Shown here: positions 7,811 to 16,358 of the stretch, piece by piece
How positions within the stretch are numbered: position 1 is the stretch's first letter
Layout: every line of letters begins with the position of its first letter
NCBI GenBank assembly: GCA_004295045.1
Contig: SHND01000003.1
Location: forward strand, 62,001 to 126,000
Direction: 5' to 3'
Length of the DNA: 64,000 nucleotides
Source: Chloroflexota bacterium
GTDB taxonomy: Bacteria > Chloroflexota > Anaerolineae > UBA4142 > SHND01
Translations under genes and position numbers: made by a program
The notes under the pieces: model-generated
Databases searched by the model: none
Seen by the model: only the letters and a program-made list of their open reading frames with translations
What the model was told of the DNA's origin: nothing

Positions 7811-8998
7811 ATGGCTTTATCCACTTATACCAATATCGCCAAATCCGTCGTCAACAACCAACTCGGACGCGTAGATTTACCCAGCATGGTCACGTTCATC
7901 GTCACATGGCGCTGTAATTTGCGCTGCTTTATGTGCGACGTTTGGAAAAAAAACGACCATGATGACATGACCCCCGAAGAAGCGGGCGCGATATTCAAAC
8001 AATTTCCAAAACTCGACACATTGCGCCTCACTGGCGGCGAACCATTTCTGCGTCGCGATTTCAGTCAACTCGTCGGCACTATTTTGGAAAACGTTGAACC
8101 GACCGTGATTCACATCACCACTGCTGGCGTGATGTATGAACGCATCACCGAATTCGCCAAAGCGTTCGGCTCGAAAAAACTGCACCTCAAAGTTTCGATT
8201 GACGCGGTGGGCGACCGCCACGACGAAATTCGCGGCTATCGCGGCTTGTACAACAAATCGCTGCGCACGTTACGCACGCTCGCGGAACTGCGCGAACAAT
8301 ACGGTTTTTATCTCGGCGTGAATCAAACGATTTCGGACCGCAACTGGGACCACATCGTTCCGTTGCGCGAAGCGATGGCGGAATTGAACATCCCCGTACA
8401 TTACGCGATCGCGACGGATCATTACACCTTGTATCGAATGAACACGAGCAAAGAAAATGAAACGCCTGACATGCGTTCCGTTTCAATGAGCGATTTCACA
8501 CCGGAACAATTGGCGTACATTTTTGATCAATTGGATCGCCGCGATGCAATTCACGACGTTCCCGAATGGATTGTGCAGCGTTATTATTTGCACGGTTTGA
8601 AAAATCGTTTGCTCAAAGGCATCGAGTCGCCGAAACCATCGTGCATCGAATTGTTCGACCACATGCGGCTCATGCCGAACGGCGACGTAATGACGTGTGT
8701 GTATTATCCGAACGTCGTCGGCAATTTGCGCAGGCAAACGCTGCGCGATGTTTGGTTCGGCAAAGAAATCGAACCGCAGCGCAAGGTGGTAAAAAATTGC
8801 GTCGGCTGCTGGGCGGGCTGCGAAGTGAAACCGAACGCGATTTATACAGGCGACATCGTAAAGACATTGTGGATGGGTCCGGTAAGTGACAGGTCAAAAG
8901 ACGCGCCGATGCCGGTGGCGGTCAGTCAACCGTCAACAGTCAACAGTAATCAGTCGGGAGAGAAAGTGGCGAATGTGAGTTTTGTGGATGCCGGATGA
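7811..8998 (+). CDS. Radical SAM protein with SPASM-like C-terminus
   Basis: The start is placed at ATG 7811 because the upstream in-frame GTG (7769) would translate only the heptamer array. 395 residues. CNLRCFMC supplies the CxxxCxxC 4Fe-4S cysteines (35, 39, 42), followed by TLRLTGGEPFLR. The C-terminus has PSCIELF, MPNGDVMTCVYYPNVVGNL and NCVGCWAGCEV, i.e. the cysteine spacing of a SPASM/twitch domain with auxiliary cluster(s). Such enzymes modify peptides or small carbohydrate/lipid precursors; the substrate is not evident. The last 30 residues (SQPSTVNSNQSGEK) are encoded by another heptamer run. Its TGA overlaps the ATG of the asparaginase gene (ATGA), indicating coupling. Confidence 0.85.
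   Translation: MALSTYTNIAKSVVNNQLGRVDLPSMVTFIVTWRCNLRCFMCDVWKKNDHDDMTPEEAGAIFKQFPKLDTLRLTGGEPFLRRDFSQLVGTILENVEPTVIHITTAGVMYERITEFAKAFGSKKLHLKVSIDAVGDRHDEIRGYRGLYNKSLRTLRTLAELREQYGFYLGVNQTISDRNWDHIVPLREAMAELNIPVHYAIATDHYTLYRMNTSKENETPDMRSVSMSDFTPEQLAYIFDQLDRRDAIHDVPEWIVQRYYLHGLKNRLLKGIESPKPSCIELFDHMRLMPNGDVMTCVYYPNVVGNLRRQTLRDVWFGKEIEPQRKVVKNCVGCWAGCEVKPNAIYTGDIVKTLWMGPVSDRSKDAPMPVAVSQPSTVNSNQSGEKVANVSFVDAG
8921..8955. repeat. Heptamer tandem run inside the radical SAM gene tail
   Basis: GTCAACC, GTCAACA, GTCAACA, GTAATCA, GTC in succession. It is in frame and gives the Ser/Thr/Asn/Gln-rich tail of the radical SAM protein. Confidence 0.7.
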
Positions 8999-10011
8999 GG
9001 CATAAGCGCGTCTACGTCGCCTACACCGGCGGCACGATCGGAATGACCAACGCGGGCGAAGGATACGCGCCTGCGCCGGGATTTTTGGAACAGCATTTGC
9101 GCGAAATGCCCGAACTGCGCGATGCGGCAATGCCCGAAATCGTTTTGCACGAATACACTCCCCTGCTCGATTCCTCCAACATGACCCCGCGCGAATGGCT
9201 CGCCATCGCGCGGGATATTTTTGAACATTACGGCGCGTTCGACGGCTTTGTCGTTTTGCACGGCACCGACACGATGGCGTACACCGCGTCCGCGCTGCCC
9301 TTTCTGCTGCAAGGATTGAACAAACCCGTCATTCTCACAGGTTCGCAAATCCCGCTCCTGGAATTGCGAAATGACGCGCGCGAAAATTTGATCACGGCGT
9401 TATTGCTCGCGGCAAATTACGCGATTCCCGAAGTGTGTTTGTACTTTGGCGATAAGTTATTGCGCGGCTGTCGCACCGTCAAAGTGAACGCTTTGGGCTT
9501 TGACGCGTTCGATTCGCCCAACTTTCCGCCGCTTGCGAACGTGGGCGTGGAAATTCAACTGAATCGAAATTTGATACGCGCGCAATCGGAAAAAAATTTG
9601 TCCGCGCCGCCGAACGAATTGAACGCGACAGTTGCTTCGCTGCGCTTGTTTCCCGGCATCTCGGCAGAATTTTTACGCAATGTTTTGAAACCGCCGCTGC
9701 AAGGTTTGGTATTGGAAGCGTATGGCACGGGTAACGCGCCAAACAATGACCGCGCCTTTCTTGACGCGCTCGCGGAAGCAACAGCGCGCGGCGTCGTCAT
9801 CGTGGATTGCACGCAATGTTTGCGCGGCGCGGTGAAACTGAACGCGTATGCGACGGGCGCGGCATTGCTCGATGTCGGCGTTGTGAGCGGCGCGGACATG
9901 ACACCCATTGCGGCATTGGCGAAATTGAATTATCTCATCAGCATCGGAAATTCGATTCAGGAAACGCGTGAATTAATGCAACGCGACTTGTGCGGAGAAA
10001 TTTCGGTTTGA
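8995..10011 (+). CDS. ansA: L-asparaginase, type I (cytoplasmic-like)
   Basis: 338 residues without signal peptide. The catalytic threonines sit in YTGGTIGM (Thr11 region) and HGTDTM (89-94), with DSSNMTP (59-65) for substrate binding and ILTGSQIP afterwards. This is the asparaginase/glutaminase family fold that hydrolyses L-asparagine to aspartate and ammonia. Length and absence of a leader fit the cytosolic AnsA type; a Gln or Glu-tRNA amidotransferase-like role is less likely. It overlaps the upstream radical SAM gene by 4 bp and is followed after 15 bp by the phosphodiesterase-like gene. Confidence 0.9.
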   Translation: MRHKRVYVAYTGGTIGMTNAGEGYAPAPGFLEQHLREMPELRDAAMPEIVLHEYTPLLDSSNMTPREWLAIARDIFEHYGAFDGFVVLHGTDTMAYTASALPFLLQGLNKPVILTGSQIPLLELRNDARENLITALLLAANYAIPEVCLYFGDKLLRGCRTVKVNALGFDAFDSPNFPPLANVGVEIQLNRNLIRAQSEKNLSAPPNELNATVASLRLFPGISAEFLRNVLKPPLQGLVLEAYGTGNAPNNDRAFLDALAEATARGVVIVDCTQCLRGAVKLNAYATGAALLDVGVVSGADMTPIAALAKLNYLISIGNSIQETRELMQRDLCGEISV

Positions 10012-10026
10012 TTGTGGAATCAAGAC

Positions 10027-11694
10027 ATGAGCAAAGTTTTCGTTATCGGTCTCGACGGCGCAACGTTCGACCTCATTCATCCATTTATCCAAGATGGATT
10101 CCTCCCCAATCTCAAATCTCTTATCTCCAACGGCGCGTCGTCAGAATTTTCTTCCACCATCCCCCCCGTCACCGCGTCCGCGTGGACGAGTTTCATGACG
10201 GGCAAAAATCCCGGCAAGCATGGATTGTTCGATTTCATGCAACGCCGCGAACAATCGTATGACCTCGTGCCCGTTTCGAGTTTTGACCGCGATGGCAAAG
10301 CCGTTTGGGAAATCGCGGGCGAGCATGGCAAAAAATGTATTGTCATGGGCGTGCCGGTGACGTATCCGCCGACGCCGCTCGATGGGTTGATGGTGACGGG
10401 CATGTTGACGCCGCGCGGCGCGGACGATTACACCTATCCCGCCGAATTGAAGAATGAAATTGCGTCTGTGATTGGCGAATATATTGTCTATTCCGATGAG
10501 GTATATTCCAAAGGTCGCGGCGAATTTTTTTTGAACGCACTGCACTTTTCGATTCAACAGCGCGCGAAAACGGCGGCATACTTGCTGCACGCGTACGATT
10601 GGGATCTGGGGATTCTCGTTTTCCCCGAAACGGATACCGTGTGCCACGGGCTTTGGTGGGCGTACGATGCAATGCATCATCAACACGCTCAAGAGGATGC
10701 AACAAAATTTCAAAATGGCATCCGCGAGATTTATCAAGACATTGATTCGTACATCGGCGAACTCGTTACGTCGCTGCCGGGCGATACCACCATTCTCGTC
10801 ATGTCCGACCACGGGCACGGACCACTCCGCAATTTTTTGTACGTCAACAATTTTTTGAAACAACGCGGCTATCTGAAAATCAAAAACACGCCCGCGTCGC
10901 AAATCAAAAATCTCGCGTTCAACGCAGGACTTACGCCGCGCACCGCGTACGGAATGTTGCTCAACATGGGGCTTGGAAAATTGCGGCGGACGATGGACAA
11001 ACGGCGCGGCGGACGCGGTTTGCTCAAACGTTTTTTTCTTTCGCTCAACGACGTGGATTGGGAAAACACGCGCGCGTATTCCATCGGCTATATCGGCGAA
11101 GTGCATCTCAACGTAAAGGGGCGCGAGCCGCGCGGGATTGTGGAACGCGGCGCGGAATATGAACGCGTGCGTGAGGAATTGATGCGCGACTTGGGCGAAT
11201 TGAAATTGCCGAACGGTGAACCGCTGATTGAAAAGATTTGGAAAAAAGAAGAAATCTATCACGGCACGCACTTGGACGACGCGCCCGACATTTTATTTTT
11301 TCCCAAAAATCTCGAAACGATTGCGTTCGGCGATTTCGAATTTGGCTCGAACAAGATTCTCGAACCCTCCTACGGCGTTTCCTCTTCGCATCGGATGAAC
11401 GGCATCCTCATCGCGTCAGGAAATCAAATTCGCACGAATCACCTAATCACGGGAATCGCAAGCGATTCCAAATCACCAAATTTGACAGACCTTGCGCCAA
11501 CCATTCTCTATCTCCTCGATTTGCCGATTCCGCGCGACATGGACGGACGCGTGTTGAGCGAAATGATTTCCGAGACGCGCGCGATTGCATACGGCGGCAG
11601 CGCGGAATTGGAACGCACGCGCAGCGACGGGTATTCGGAAGAGGACGAAGCCGAAGTTGTCGAACGGCTCAAAGACTTGGGATATTTGTCCTGA
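10027..11694 (+). CDS. Type I phosphodiesterase / nucleotide pyrophosphatase family protein
   Basis: About 555 residues from ATG 10027; an in-frame TTG at 10012 directly abuts the upstream stop. The alkaline-phosphatase-superfamily core is visible: FVIGLDGATFD with metal ligand Asp10, PPVTASAWTSFMTGKNPGKHG with the nucleophilic Thr near residue 49, FPETDTVCHGLWW, VMSDHGHGPL with Asp/His metal ligands, and SSSHRMNG. The C-terminal EVVERLKDLGYLS is a typical ending for this subgroup, often found beside glycosyltransferase and lipid genes. The protein lacks a signal peptide. Probably a phosphodiester or phosphonate hydrolase/transferase; substrate unknown. Confidence 0.85.
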   Translation: MSKVFVIGLDGATFDLIHPFIQDGFLPNLKSLISNGASSEFSSTIPPVTASAWTSFMTGKNPGKHGLFDFMQRREQSYDLVPVSSFDRDGKAVWEIAGEHGKKCIVMGVPVTYPPTPLDGLMVTGMLTPRGADDYTYPAELKNEIASVIGEYIVYSDEVYSKGRGEFFLNALHFSIQQRAKTAAYLLHAYDWDLGILVFPETDTVCHGLWWAYDAMHHQHAQEDATKFQNGIREIYQDIDSYIGELVTSLPGDTTILVMSDHGHGPLRNFLYVNNFLKQRGYLKIKNTPASQIKNLAFNAGLTPRTAYGMLLNMGLGKLRRTMDKRRGGRGLLKRFFLSLNDVDWENTRAYSIGYIGEVHLNVKGREPRGIVERGAEYERVREELMRDLGELKLPNGEPLIEKIWKKEEIYHGTHLDDAPDILFFPKNLETIAFGDFEFGSNKILEPSYGVSSSHRMNGILIASGNQIRTNHLITGIASDSKSPNLTDLAPTILYLLDLPIPRDMDGRVLSEMISETRAIAYGGSAELERTRSDGYSEEDEAEVVERLKDLGYLS

Positions 11695-11760
11695 CCTTTT
11701 TTCTTTTCTGCCTGCTTGTGCTAGAATCGTCCCGCTTTGCCCCACCGCAAGTTTTTCTTT

Positions 11761-11766
11761 GGAGGT
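11761..11766 (+). promoter_or_regulatory. Strong Shine-Dalgarno with no standard start codon nearby
   Basis: GGAGGT is followed after CTCT by ATC (11771), in frame with the lipoprotein. The nearest NTG in frame is TTG 11780, 13 nt away, which is too far for a usual site. Confidence 0.6.
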
Positions 11767-11770
11767 CTCT

Positions 11771-12871
11771 ATCAAACACTTGCATTTTCACATCCTCTTC
11801 TTTTTGGTCTTGATGGGTTGGGCTATTGGCTGTTCCGGCACCCCCACACCTGCGCCGCCTCCGAGCACCGTTCCCATTGAAGCATCAACTTTGCCTCCGC
11901 CAACAGCAATTCCGAGCACCGAGACAGCGCCCGCGCCGAGCATAACGCCGAACTCGCTTGGCATGGTAATCGTTGCGCAGCTGGACCCGACACGCCAAGT
12001 GTTGGTCATTTATGGCACGACACCGGGCGCAACGGTCATCATGGGCGGAACACCATTGCCGTTGCCACCATCGCCCACGCCGACATTCACGCCCAGTCGA
12101 ACGCCAACTCCCTTGCCGACGTTGACGCCGAGTCTCACGCCAACACGTGGTCCGCGTCCCCCCACACAAACGCCGATTGTTTATTCGCGCGGCGCGCTCG
12201 TCGGAAAAATCCTTTTCAAAAGCACACGCAATGGCGGCTCTCTGACTCGCCCAAGCTGGTTCATCATGAATCAGGATGGCAGCGGGCTGCAACAATTGGA
12301 GAGCAGAGCGGCGGAGGCATTTGCGATTTCGTTGGAAAGCGACGCGTATGGAATTGAGAATGCAGAGCCGAATGGCACGCGGCGTGTCTTTGGTGAACGG
12401 CATTGCGCGATCGGCGGCGCAGGATGCAGTCTTTACATTCTCGACTCGGTTTTGGATGCGGACTTGATCAATTCGGGGCGCGACATTAGTCATGGGATTT
12501 GGTTCACCCAACGCGGCGTGCTTGCCAAAGATCCCGCATGGTCGCCGGTGGGAAACTATATCGTTTTTGTTTCCAATCATGAGGTGCCGGAGGGCTGCCG
12601 CAAAAGCGCGAATCTTTTCAAAGGAACACCCACGCAAAATCCAACGATCCGCCGTCTGACCGATTTTTGCGCGCGCGGTGATGTGGGACATCCTTCGTTC
12701 AACGGCGACGGCTCGAAGGTTGTATTTTGGGCAGACGACAGCGGATTGCGCCAAATTATGACGATTGATGTCGGAGCCGATGATGATTTTGATCAACGCT
12801 TTGCGTGGCAGACGCTGAAAAAATTGAGTGACGGACAAACCGAAGATTGGGATCCGGTGTGGATTAAATGA
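11771..12871 (+). CDS. Lipoprotein with TolB/PD40-like propeller
   Basis: The frame is open far upstream into the previous gene, so the start must be inferred. GGAGGT at 11761-11766 points to ATC 11771 (possible non-canonical start, giving MKHLHFHILFF.. to AIGC) or, less well spaced, TTG 11780. Either gives a lipoprotein signal ending in IGC. Next come a Thr/Pro-rich linker (repeated TPTP, TPSLTPT) of about 100 residues and a domain with WD40-like/PD40 blades: KILFKSTRNGG, PSWFIMNQDGSGLQQL, DPAWSPVGNYIVFVSN, HPSFNGDGSKVVFWADDSGLRQIMTID and DPVWIK. It is an outside-facing anchored protein of unknown ligand. The gene ends just before a strong terminator. Confidence 0.8.
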   Translation: MKHLHFHILFFLVLMGWAIGCSGTPTPAPPPSTVPIEASTLPPPTAIPSTETAPAPSITPNSLGMVIVAQLDPTRQVLVIYGTTPGATVIMGGTPLPLPPSPTPTFTPSRTPTPLPTLTPSLTPTRGPRPPTQTPIVYSRGALVGKILFKSTRNGGSLTRPSWFIMNQDGSGLQQLESRAAEAFAISLESDAYGIENAEPNGTRRVFGERHCAIGGAGCSLYILDSVLDADLINSGRDISHGIWFTQRGVLAKDPAWSPVGNYIVFVSNHEVPEGCRKSANLFKGTPTQNPTIRRLTDFCARGDVGHPSFNGDGSKVVFWADDSGLRQIMTIDVGADDDFDQRFAWQTLKKLSDGQTEDWDPVWIK

Positions 12872-12875
12872 CTCT

Positions 12876-12919
12876 AAAAAAAACAGCCCCGCGTCGCAAA
12901 ACGCGGGGCTGTTTTTTTT
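12876..12919 (+). terminator. Bidirectional intrinsic terminator
   Basis: A perfect 10-bp stem CAGCCCCGCG / CGCGGGGCTG with an 8-nt loop is flanked by eight A on the left and eight T on the right. It serves the lipoprotein gene and, on the other strand, the convergent PQQ-propeller gene. Confidence 0.95.
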
Positions 12920-12956
12920 CAGCAAATGATTCCGTAGAGGTCGCTCGCGTGAATCA

Positions 12957-14951
12957 TTACTCTTGCCTGTCAAGGATGGTTGCATTTTTCTTGACTTTGA
13001 AACTACTCCATCCCGATGTCGCGCACTTGGACCCGGCACACGCCTTCACGCGCCAAAAATATTTCGTCTTAGCTGCAAGTGGCTCGGTCAAATAATTGCT
13101 GGTATTGACTTTGATTCTTTTCACTAACGCGCCCGTTTCAGAATCCTGCCTGATGATCACTCTAAATCGGCTGGCGCAGCGCGAGTTACTCCAATTCAGT
13201 GGAACTTGGCGAACCTTTACATGTTCACCGTCAGCCGGTGATTTCAAGACTGGCGCTTTTGGCGTGCTCGCGCAAGGAGTGCTGGGCACTGGCGTAGATG
13301 TTGGCATTGCCGTCGGAGTTTGGGTTTCCGTACTTGTCGGCGTAATCGTCGGAGTGAGCAGCGACGGGATGCCATAGGCAGTTAGATGATTACTGCCATC
13401 GGTGATATAGAGAACGCCATTGACGACAATAGGGCTCTCCCAGTGAATTCGACCAATCGTAGCATCTTCCCACAAGACATTGCCATTTACAGGATCGCGC
13501 GCCTGTATGAAATAGGAGATGCCAAGATAACTTGGATTCGTGCCGGCAAAATAGAGGACTCCATTTGCAAGCATGGGAGAACTGCCGCCCTGGAGTTTGT
13601 CAATCCATTGTGGCACCAAACTCGGATTGCCTTGCGCGTCAATGACAAGCTGCATCCCGGACAAGCCGGCATCGTTAGCGACGAAAACCCAAGTTGAATT
13701 GTCAGCCGGGTTCACCCAAACTGCCGGCATCGTTCGTACTTCATATTGTCCTTGCGGAACGTTCAAGGAAAAGACTTCGCCCCCAACATTGCCGGGACCG
13801 GGCACAGCAGAGTTGCTCAGATTGTCCAGGTTCAACAGCCGCAGAATTCCATCTTTTCCACCTTGAACACCAAGATGCGGATAATTGCCGCTTGCCGTTG
13901 GTAAGACTCCTATGCCCGTGCTTCCAAGGTCTTTATCATTGTTATCCAATTCCTGATGCGTGCTTGGCGTATATGTATCGAGCGGGTCTCCATTTGCTCC
14001 CGTGCCATCGGGATTGAGCGCCAGCACGCTGTCGCCCCAGTAATGCTTCGACGGATCAAAATGTCCATTTCCGGTTGACGCGTAGATTTTGCCGGCGTCG
14101 GGATTGTATATGACGCCCGCGCGCGCCCAAATCCCCGCCTGCGACGCGTCACAATCAGGCACCCCTCCATTTGTAAAATAAACGGTTTGATCACTACACA
14201 TCGCATTAAAGACGCGCTGTGTGTCGTCATTCAAGTTGATTGTAGTGATATGCCCTTGATAGTCACCGACACTGCCAAAACTGGCGTGCGTTACATACAA
14301 ATATTTATCGCCATTGCTTGTCTCGACGAGACTCAGATTGGAAGATCCTTTTTCGGTAAAAGGTTTGAGCGTTGTCGTTTGGGGCCAGCTGGCTGATATT
14401 GTTTCCAAGCCATTGCCCACGTTGTATTTGTGAACAAATCCATTCGGATCATTGGTGTAGACGTATTGACGGTTTGGATCAATCGCAGGCGCGGACTGGG
14501 TGAAACAAGGTTTCGTTCCGCCGTTGATAAAACAGTTCACCGCCGGATTGTTGTGAATCCACACCTGCGTTCCATCTCTGGCATCGAGCGCGATGGTGTC
14601 ACCTGTAACCGTTGTAACAAAGAGGAGGTCTTTGACGCCATTCGGTGTGTTGACATCGCTCAGATAAACGGGCGCTTGGTCGGCTGTGCCGGGCAACGTG
14701 ATTTGATAGAGCTGCTGCAGTCCCGCAACGTTGCCCAGCGTCAGCATTGATTCGAGTGTATTGTTGCTGTTATGTTTCGAATCAAAACCGAATTGCATCC
14801 AGTCATACTTTCCATTGGCAGCTCGTTCCGAATCCGCCAAAAGCGCGCCGGGTGATTGGGCAAGGAGTATAAAGATGGTGACAAGAATTCCAATCGCGAT
14901 AACAAGCAAGGGAAAGAACTGAACTGCGGAGAGTTTGTCATCTTTGACCAT
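12957..14951 (-). CDS. Membrane-anchored PQQ-type beta-propeller protein with FnIII-like C-terminus
   Basis: The start is placed at ATG 14951, which has AGGTGA 9 nt upstream; the longer frame to 15005 adds 18 residues and crosses the promoter. 664 residues. One N-terminal membrane segment (about 11-31) is followed by YDWMQFGFDSKHNSNNTLES, like the W-pattern start of quinoprotein dehydrogenases, and many PQQ-enzyme blades (TGDTIALDARDGTQVWIHN, YVYTNDPNGFVHKYNV, GILRLLNLDNLS, VNGNVLWED, VNGVLYITDGSNHLTAY). A Thr/Pro linker (ITPTSTETQTPTAMPTSTPV) leads to a C-terminal FnIII-like domain (PVLKSPADGEHVKVRQVPLNW, TKYFWRVKACAG). It may be a structural propeller rather than an enzyme; PQQ-binding residues were not verified. 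Confidence 0.82.
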   Translation of the reverse strand: MVKDDKLSAVQFFPLLVIAIGILVTIFILLAQSPGALLADSERAANGKYDWMQFGFDSKHNSNNTLESMLTLGNVAGLQQLYQITLPGTADQAPVYLSDVNTPNGVKDLLFVTTVTGDTIALDARDGTQVWIHNNPAVNCFINGGTKPCFTQSAPAIDPNRQYVYTNDPNGFVHKYNVGNGLETISASWPQTTTLKPFTEKGSSNLSLVETSNGDKYLYVTHASFGSVGDYQGHITTINLNDDTQRVFNAMCSDQTVYFTNGGVPDCDASQAGIWARAGVIYNPDAGKIYASTGNGHFDPSKHYWGDSVLALNPDGTGANGDPLDTYTPSTHQELDNNDKDLGSTGIGVLPTASGNYPHLGVQGGKDGILRLLNLDNLSNSAVPGPGNVGGEVFSLNVPQGQYEVRTMPAVWVNPADNSTWVFVANDAGLSGMQLVIDAQGNPSLVPQWIDKLQGGSSPMLANGVLYFAGTNPSYLGISYFIQARDPVNGNVLWEDATIGRIHWESPIVVNGVLYITDGSNHLTAYGIPSLLTPTITPTSTETQTPTAMPTSTPVPSTPCASTPKAPVLKSPADGEHVKVRQVPLNWSNSRCASRFRVIIRQDSETGALVKRIKVNTSNYLTEPLAAKTKYFWRVKACAGSKCATSGWSSFKVKKNATILDRQE

Positions 14952-14988
14952 AACCGATTTCACCTGGTGGAAGAGGATAAGGTGAACG

Positions 14989-14997
14989 ATTATAGCA
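14989..14997 (-). promoter_or_regulatory. Extended -10 promoter element
   Basis: TGC-TATAAT on the minus strand, 37 nt upstream of the ATG at 14951. The same extended form recurs before the Rieske and creatininase genes. Confidence 0.6.
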
Positions 14998-15054
14998 CGC
15001 GTCAAGAGCGATGGTCACCAGCGTTCAAACCGCAGACGATTCTGATTTGGCGGG

Positions 15055-16221
15055 TTATTCAGTTGTTTCTTTTACGTACTTGTCGAAAAATTGTATCGAA
15101 CGCTGCATCGCCGTTTCAAAATTACGTGAGATATTGTGGTTGTCGCCCTGATACTTGTAAAATTCGACATTTCCATCCACATCCAAAATTTGTTCATAGA
15201 GCAATTCCGAAAAAAGGATGGGCACCGATGTGTCCGCCGTTCCGTGATGCAGTTGAATGGGCGCGGACAATTCTGCCAGATACGAGTTCGCAGAAATAGA
15301 TGCCCAAAATTCGGGATTTTGTTCCGGCGTGCCGTACTGTTCCATCAAGTCATTGCGCCAACGTCTAGCGGAGGTTGACGCGGGCGGAGTGATAGACGTA
15401 GCGCCGCCGGTTGGTCGCCGCCAACGCGCAAGCAGATCAGGATAGGACGCGACAACGCCGCCCCAAATTACGCCCGCTTTGATGCTCGGATCAATCACCA
15501 TGGCGCGCAGGGTGATGTAACCGCCCATCGAATGACCCCACATGCCGATGCGGTTTGGATCTGCGTCGGGAAATTTTTTCATCGAACCCAATGCGTTCAA
15601 CACATCAATCGTATAATCGGGCGAACCATACCCCCCGCGCGCGTCGCCTTCGGAACTGCCGTGTCCACGGTAATCAGATTTGAAAACAATGTAACCGCTG
15701 CGCGCGATGCGATCCACATAATCCACATAGCGCTCGGTTGTGCGATACACGGATGGCTGAATGTAGCCGTGATTGAAAATGATCACGGGAAAGCCCGTCG
15801 CCGGTTTCTCGCCGCGCGGCACTGTCAGCAGCGCGTAGATTTTCAATCCATCCGAAAGATACGAAGCGATATAACGATTGTAATTCGAGCCGGGCGCAAG
15901 CGTTTGCTCGATGGTAATTTCACTGCCCGGATACTCGCGCTCGCGCTGCACCTCGATCATCAATGGATTGCGCGGCGTTGGGCTGGGCAATGGCGTTGGC
16001 GTTGGAACGCGCGTTTCCGTCGGCGCAGACTTTGCCGCCGCGTCCGCATCGGAAGCAGCGTCGGGAATCGAAACAACGCGCATTGTCTGGGGAATAGTTG
16101 ATGGATTAACTGCCGCGCGCGCCTGTGTGGCAGGCGGCGCGGATTCGAAAGAACAGGCGGCAAGAACAAAAAGAAACAAGCCAAGCAAAAACAAGGTCGT
16201 TGTGCGAAAGCCCCCGCGCAT
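15055..16221 (-). CDS. Alpha/beta-hydrolase lipoprotein (S9 peptidase/esterase-like)
   Basis: 388 residues with a good site GAGGTAAATT-ATG. The signal ends in LAAC (Cys23), followed by a Thr/Pro stalk to about residue 85. The hydrolase domain has IIFNHGY (oxyanion region), KSDYRGHGSSEGD, the nucleophile elbow GHSMGG with Ser231, HHGTADTSVP with Asp330 and GDNHNIS with His362, a complete catalytic triad. The pattern resembles prolyl-oligopeptidase-type and dipeptidyl-peptidase-type serine hydrolases. Predicted to act outside the membrane on peptides or esters. It reads in the same direction as the PQQ-propeller gene, 103 bp upstream of its start. Confidence 0.87.
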   Translation of the reverse strand: MRGGFRTTTLFLLGLFLFVLAACSFESAPPATQARAAVNPSTIPQTMRVVSIPDAASDADAAAKSAPTETRVPTPTPLPSPTPRNPLMIEVQREREYPGSEITIEQTLAPGSNYNRYIASYLSDGLKIYALLTVPRGEKPATGFPVIIFNHGYIQPSVYRTTERYVDYVDRIARSGYIVFKSDYRGHGSSEGDARGGYGSPDYTIDVLNALGSMKKFPDADPNRIGMWGHSMGGYITLRAMVIDPSIKAGVIWGGVVASYPDLLARWRRPTGGATSITPPASTSARRWRNDLMEQYGTPEQNPEFWASISANSYLAELSAPIQLHHGTADTSVPILFSELLYEQILDVDGNVEFYKYQGDNHNISRNFETAMQRSIQFFDKYVKETTE

Positions 16222-16329
16222 AATTTACCTCGCTGGCGAAGCGTGCAAGCGTATTGTGATTCGTTTATTTAACAAATGGAATTTACAGAGAGATGAAAAT
16301 TAGATGAGGAGAATTGTGGGACGCGGGCT

Positions 16330-16358
16330 TTGGTTCAATCGTTTGTCTCGACTATAAT
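16330..16358 (+). promoter_or_regulatory. Promoter TTGGTT-N17-TATAAT overlapping the first ATG
   Basis: -35 candidate TTGGTT at 16330-16335 and -10 TATAAT at 16353-16358, with a 17-bp spacer. The ATG at 16357 overlaps the -10 box. If this promoter is used, transcripts would start near 16365 and the first in-frame codon would be GTG 16366 (leaderless). Confidence 0.5.
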
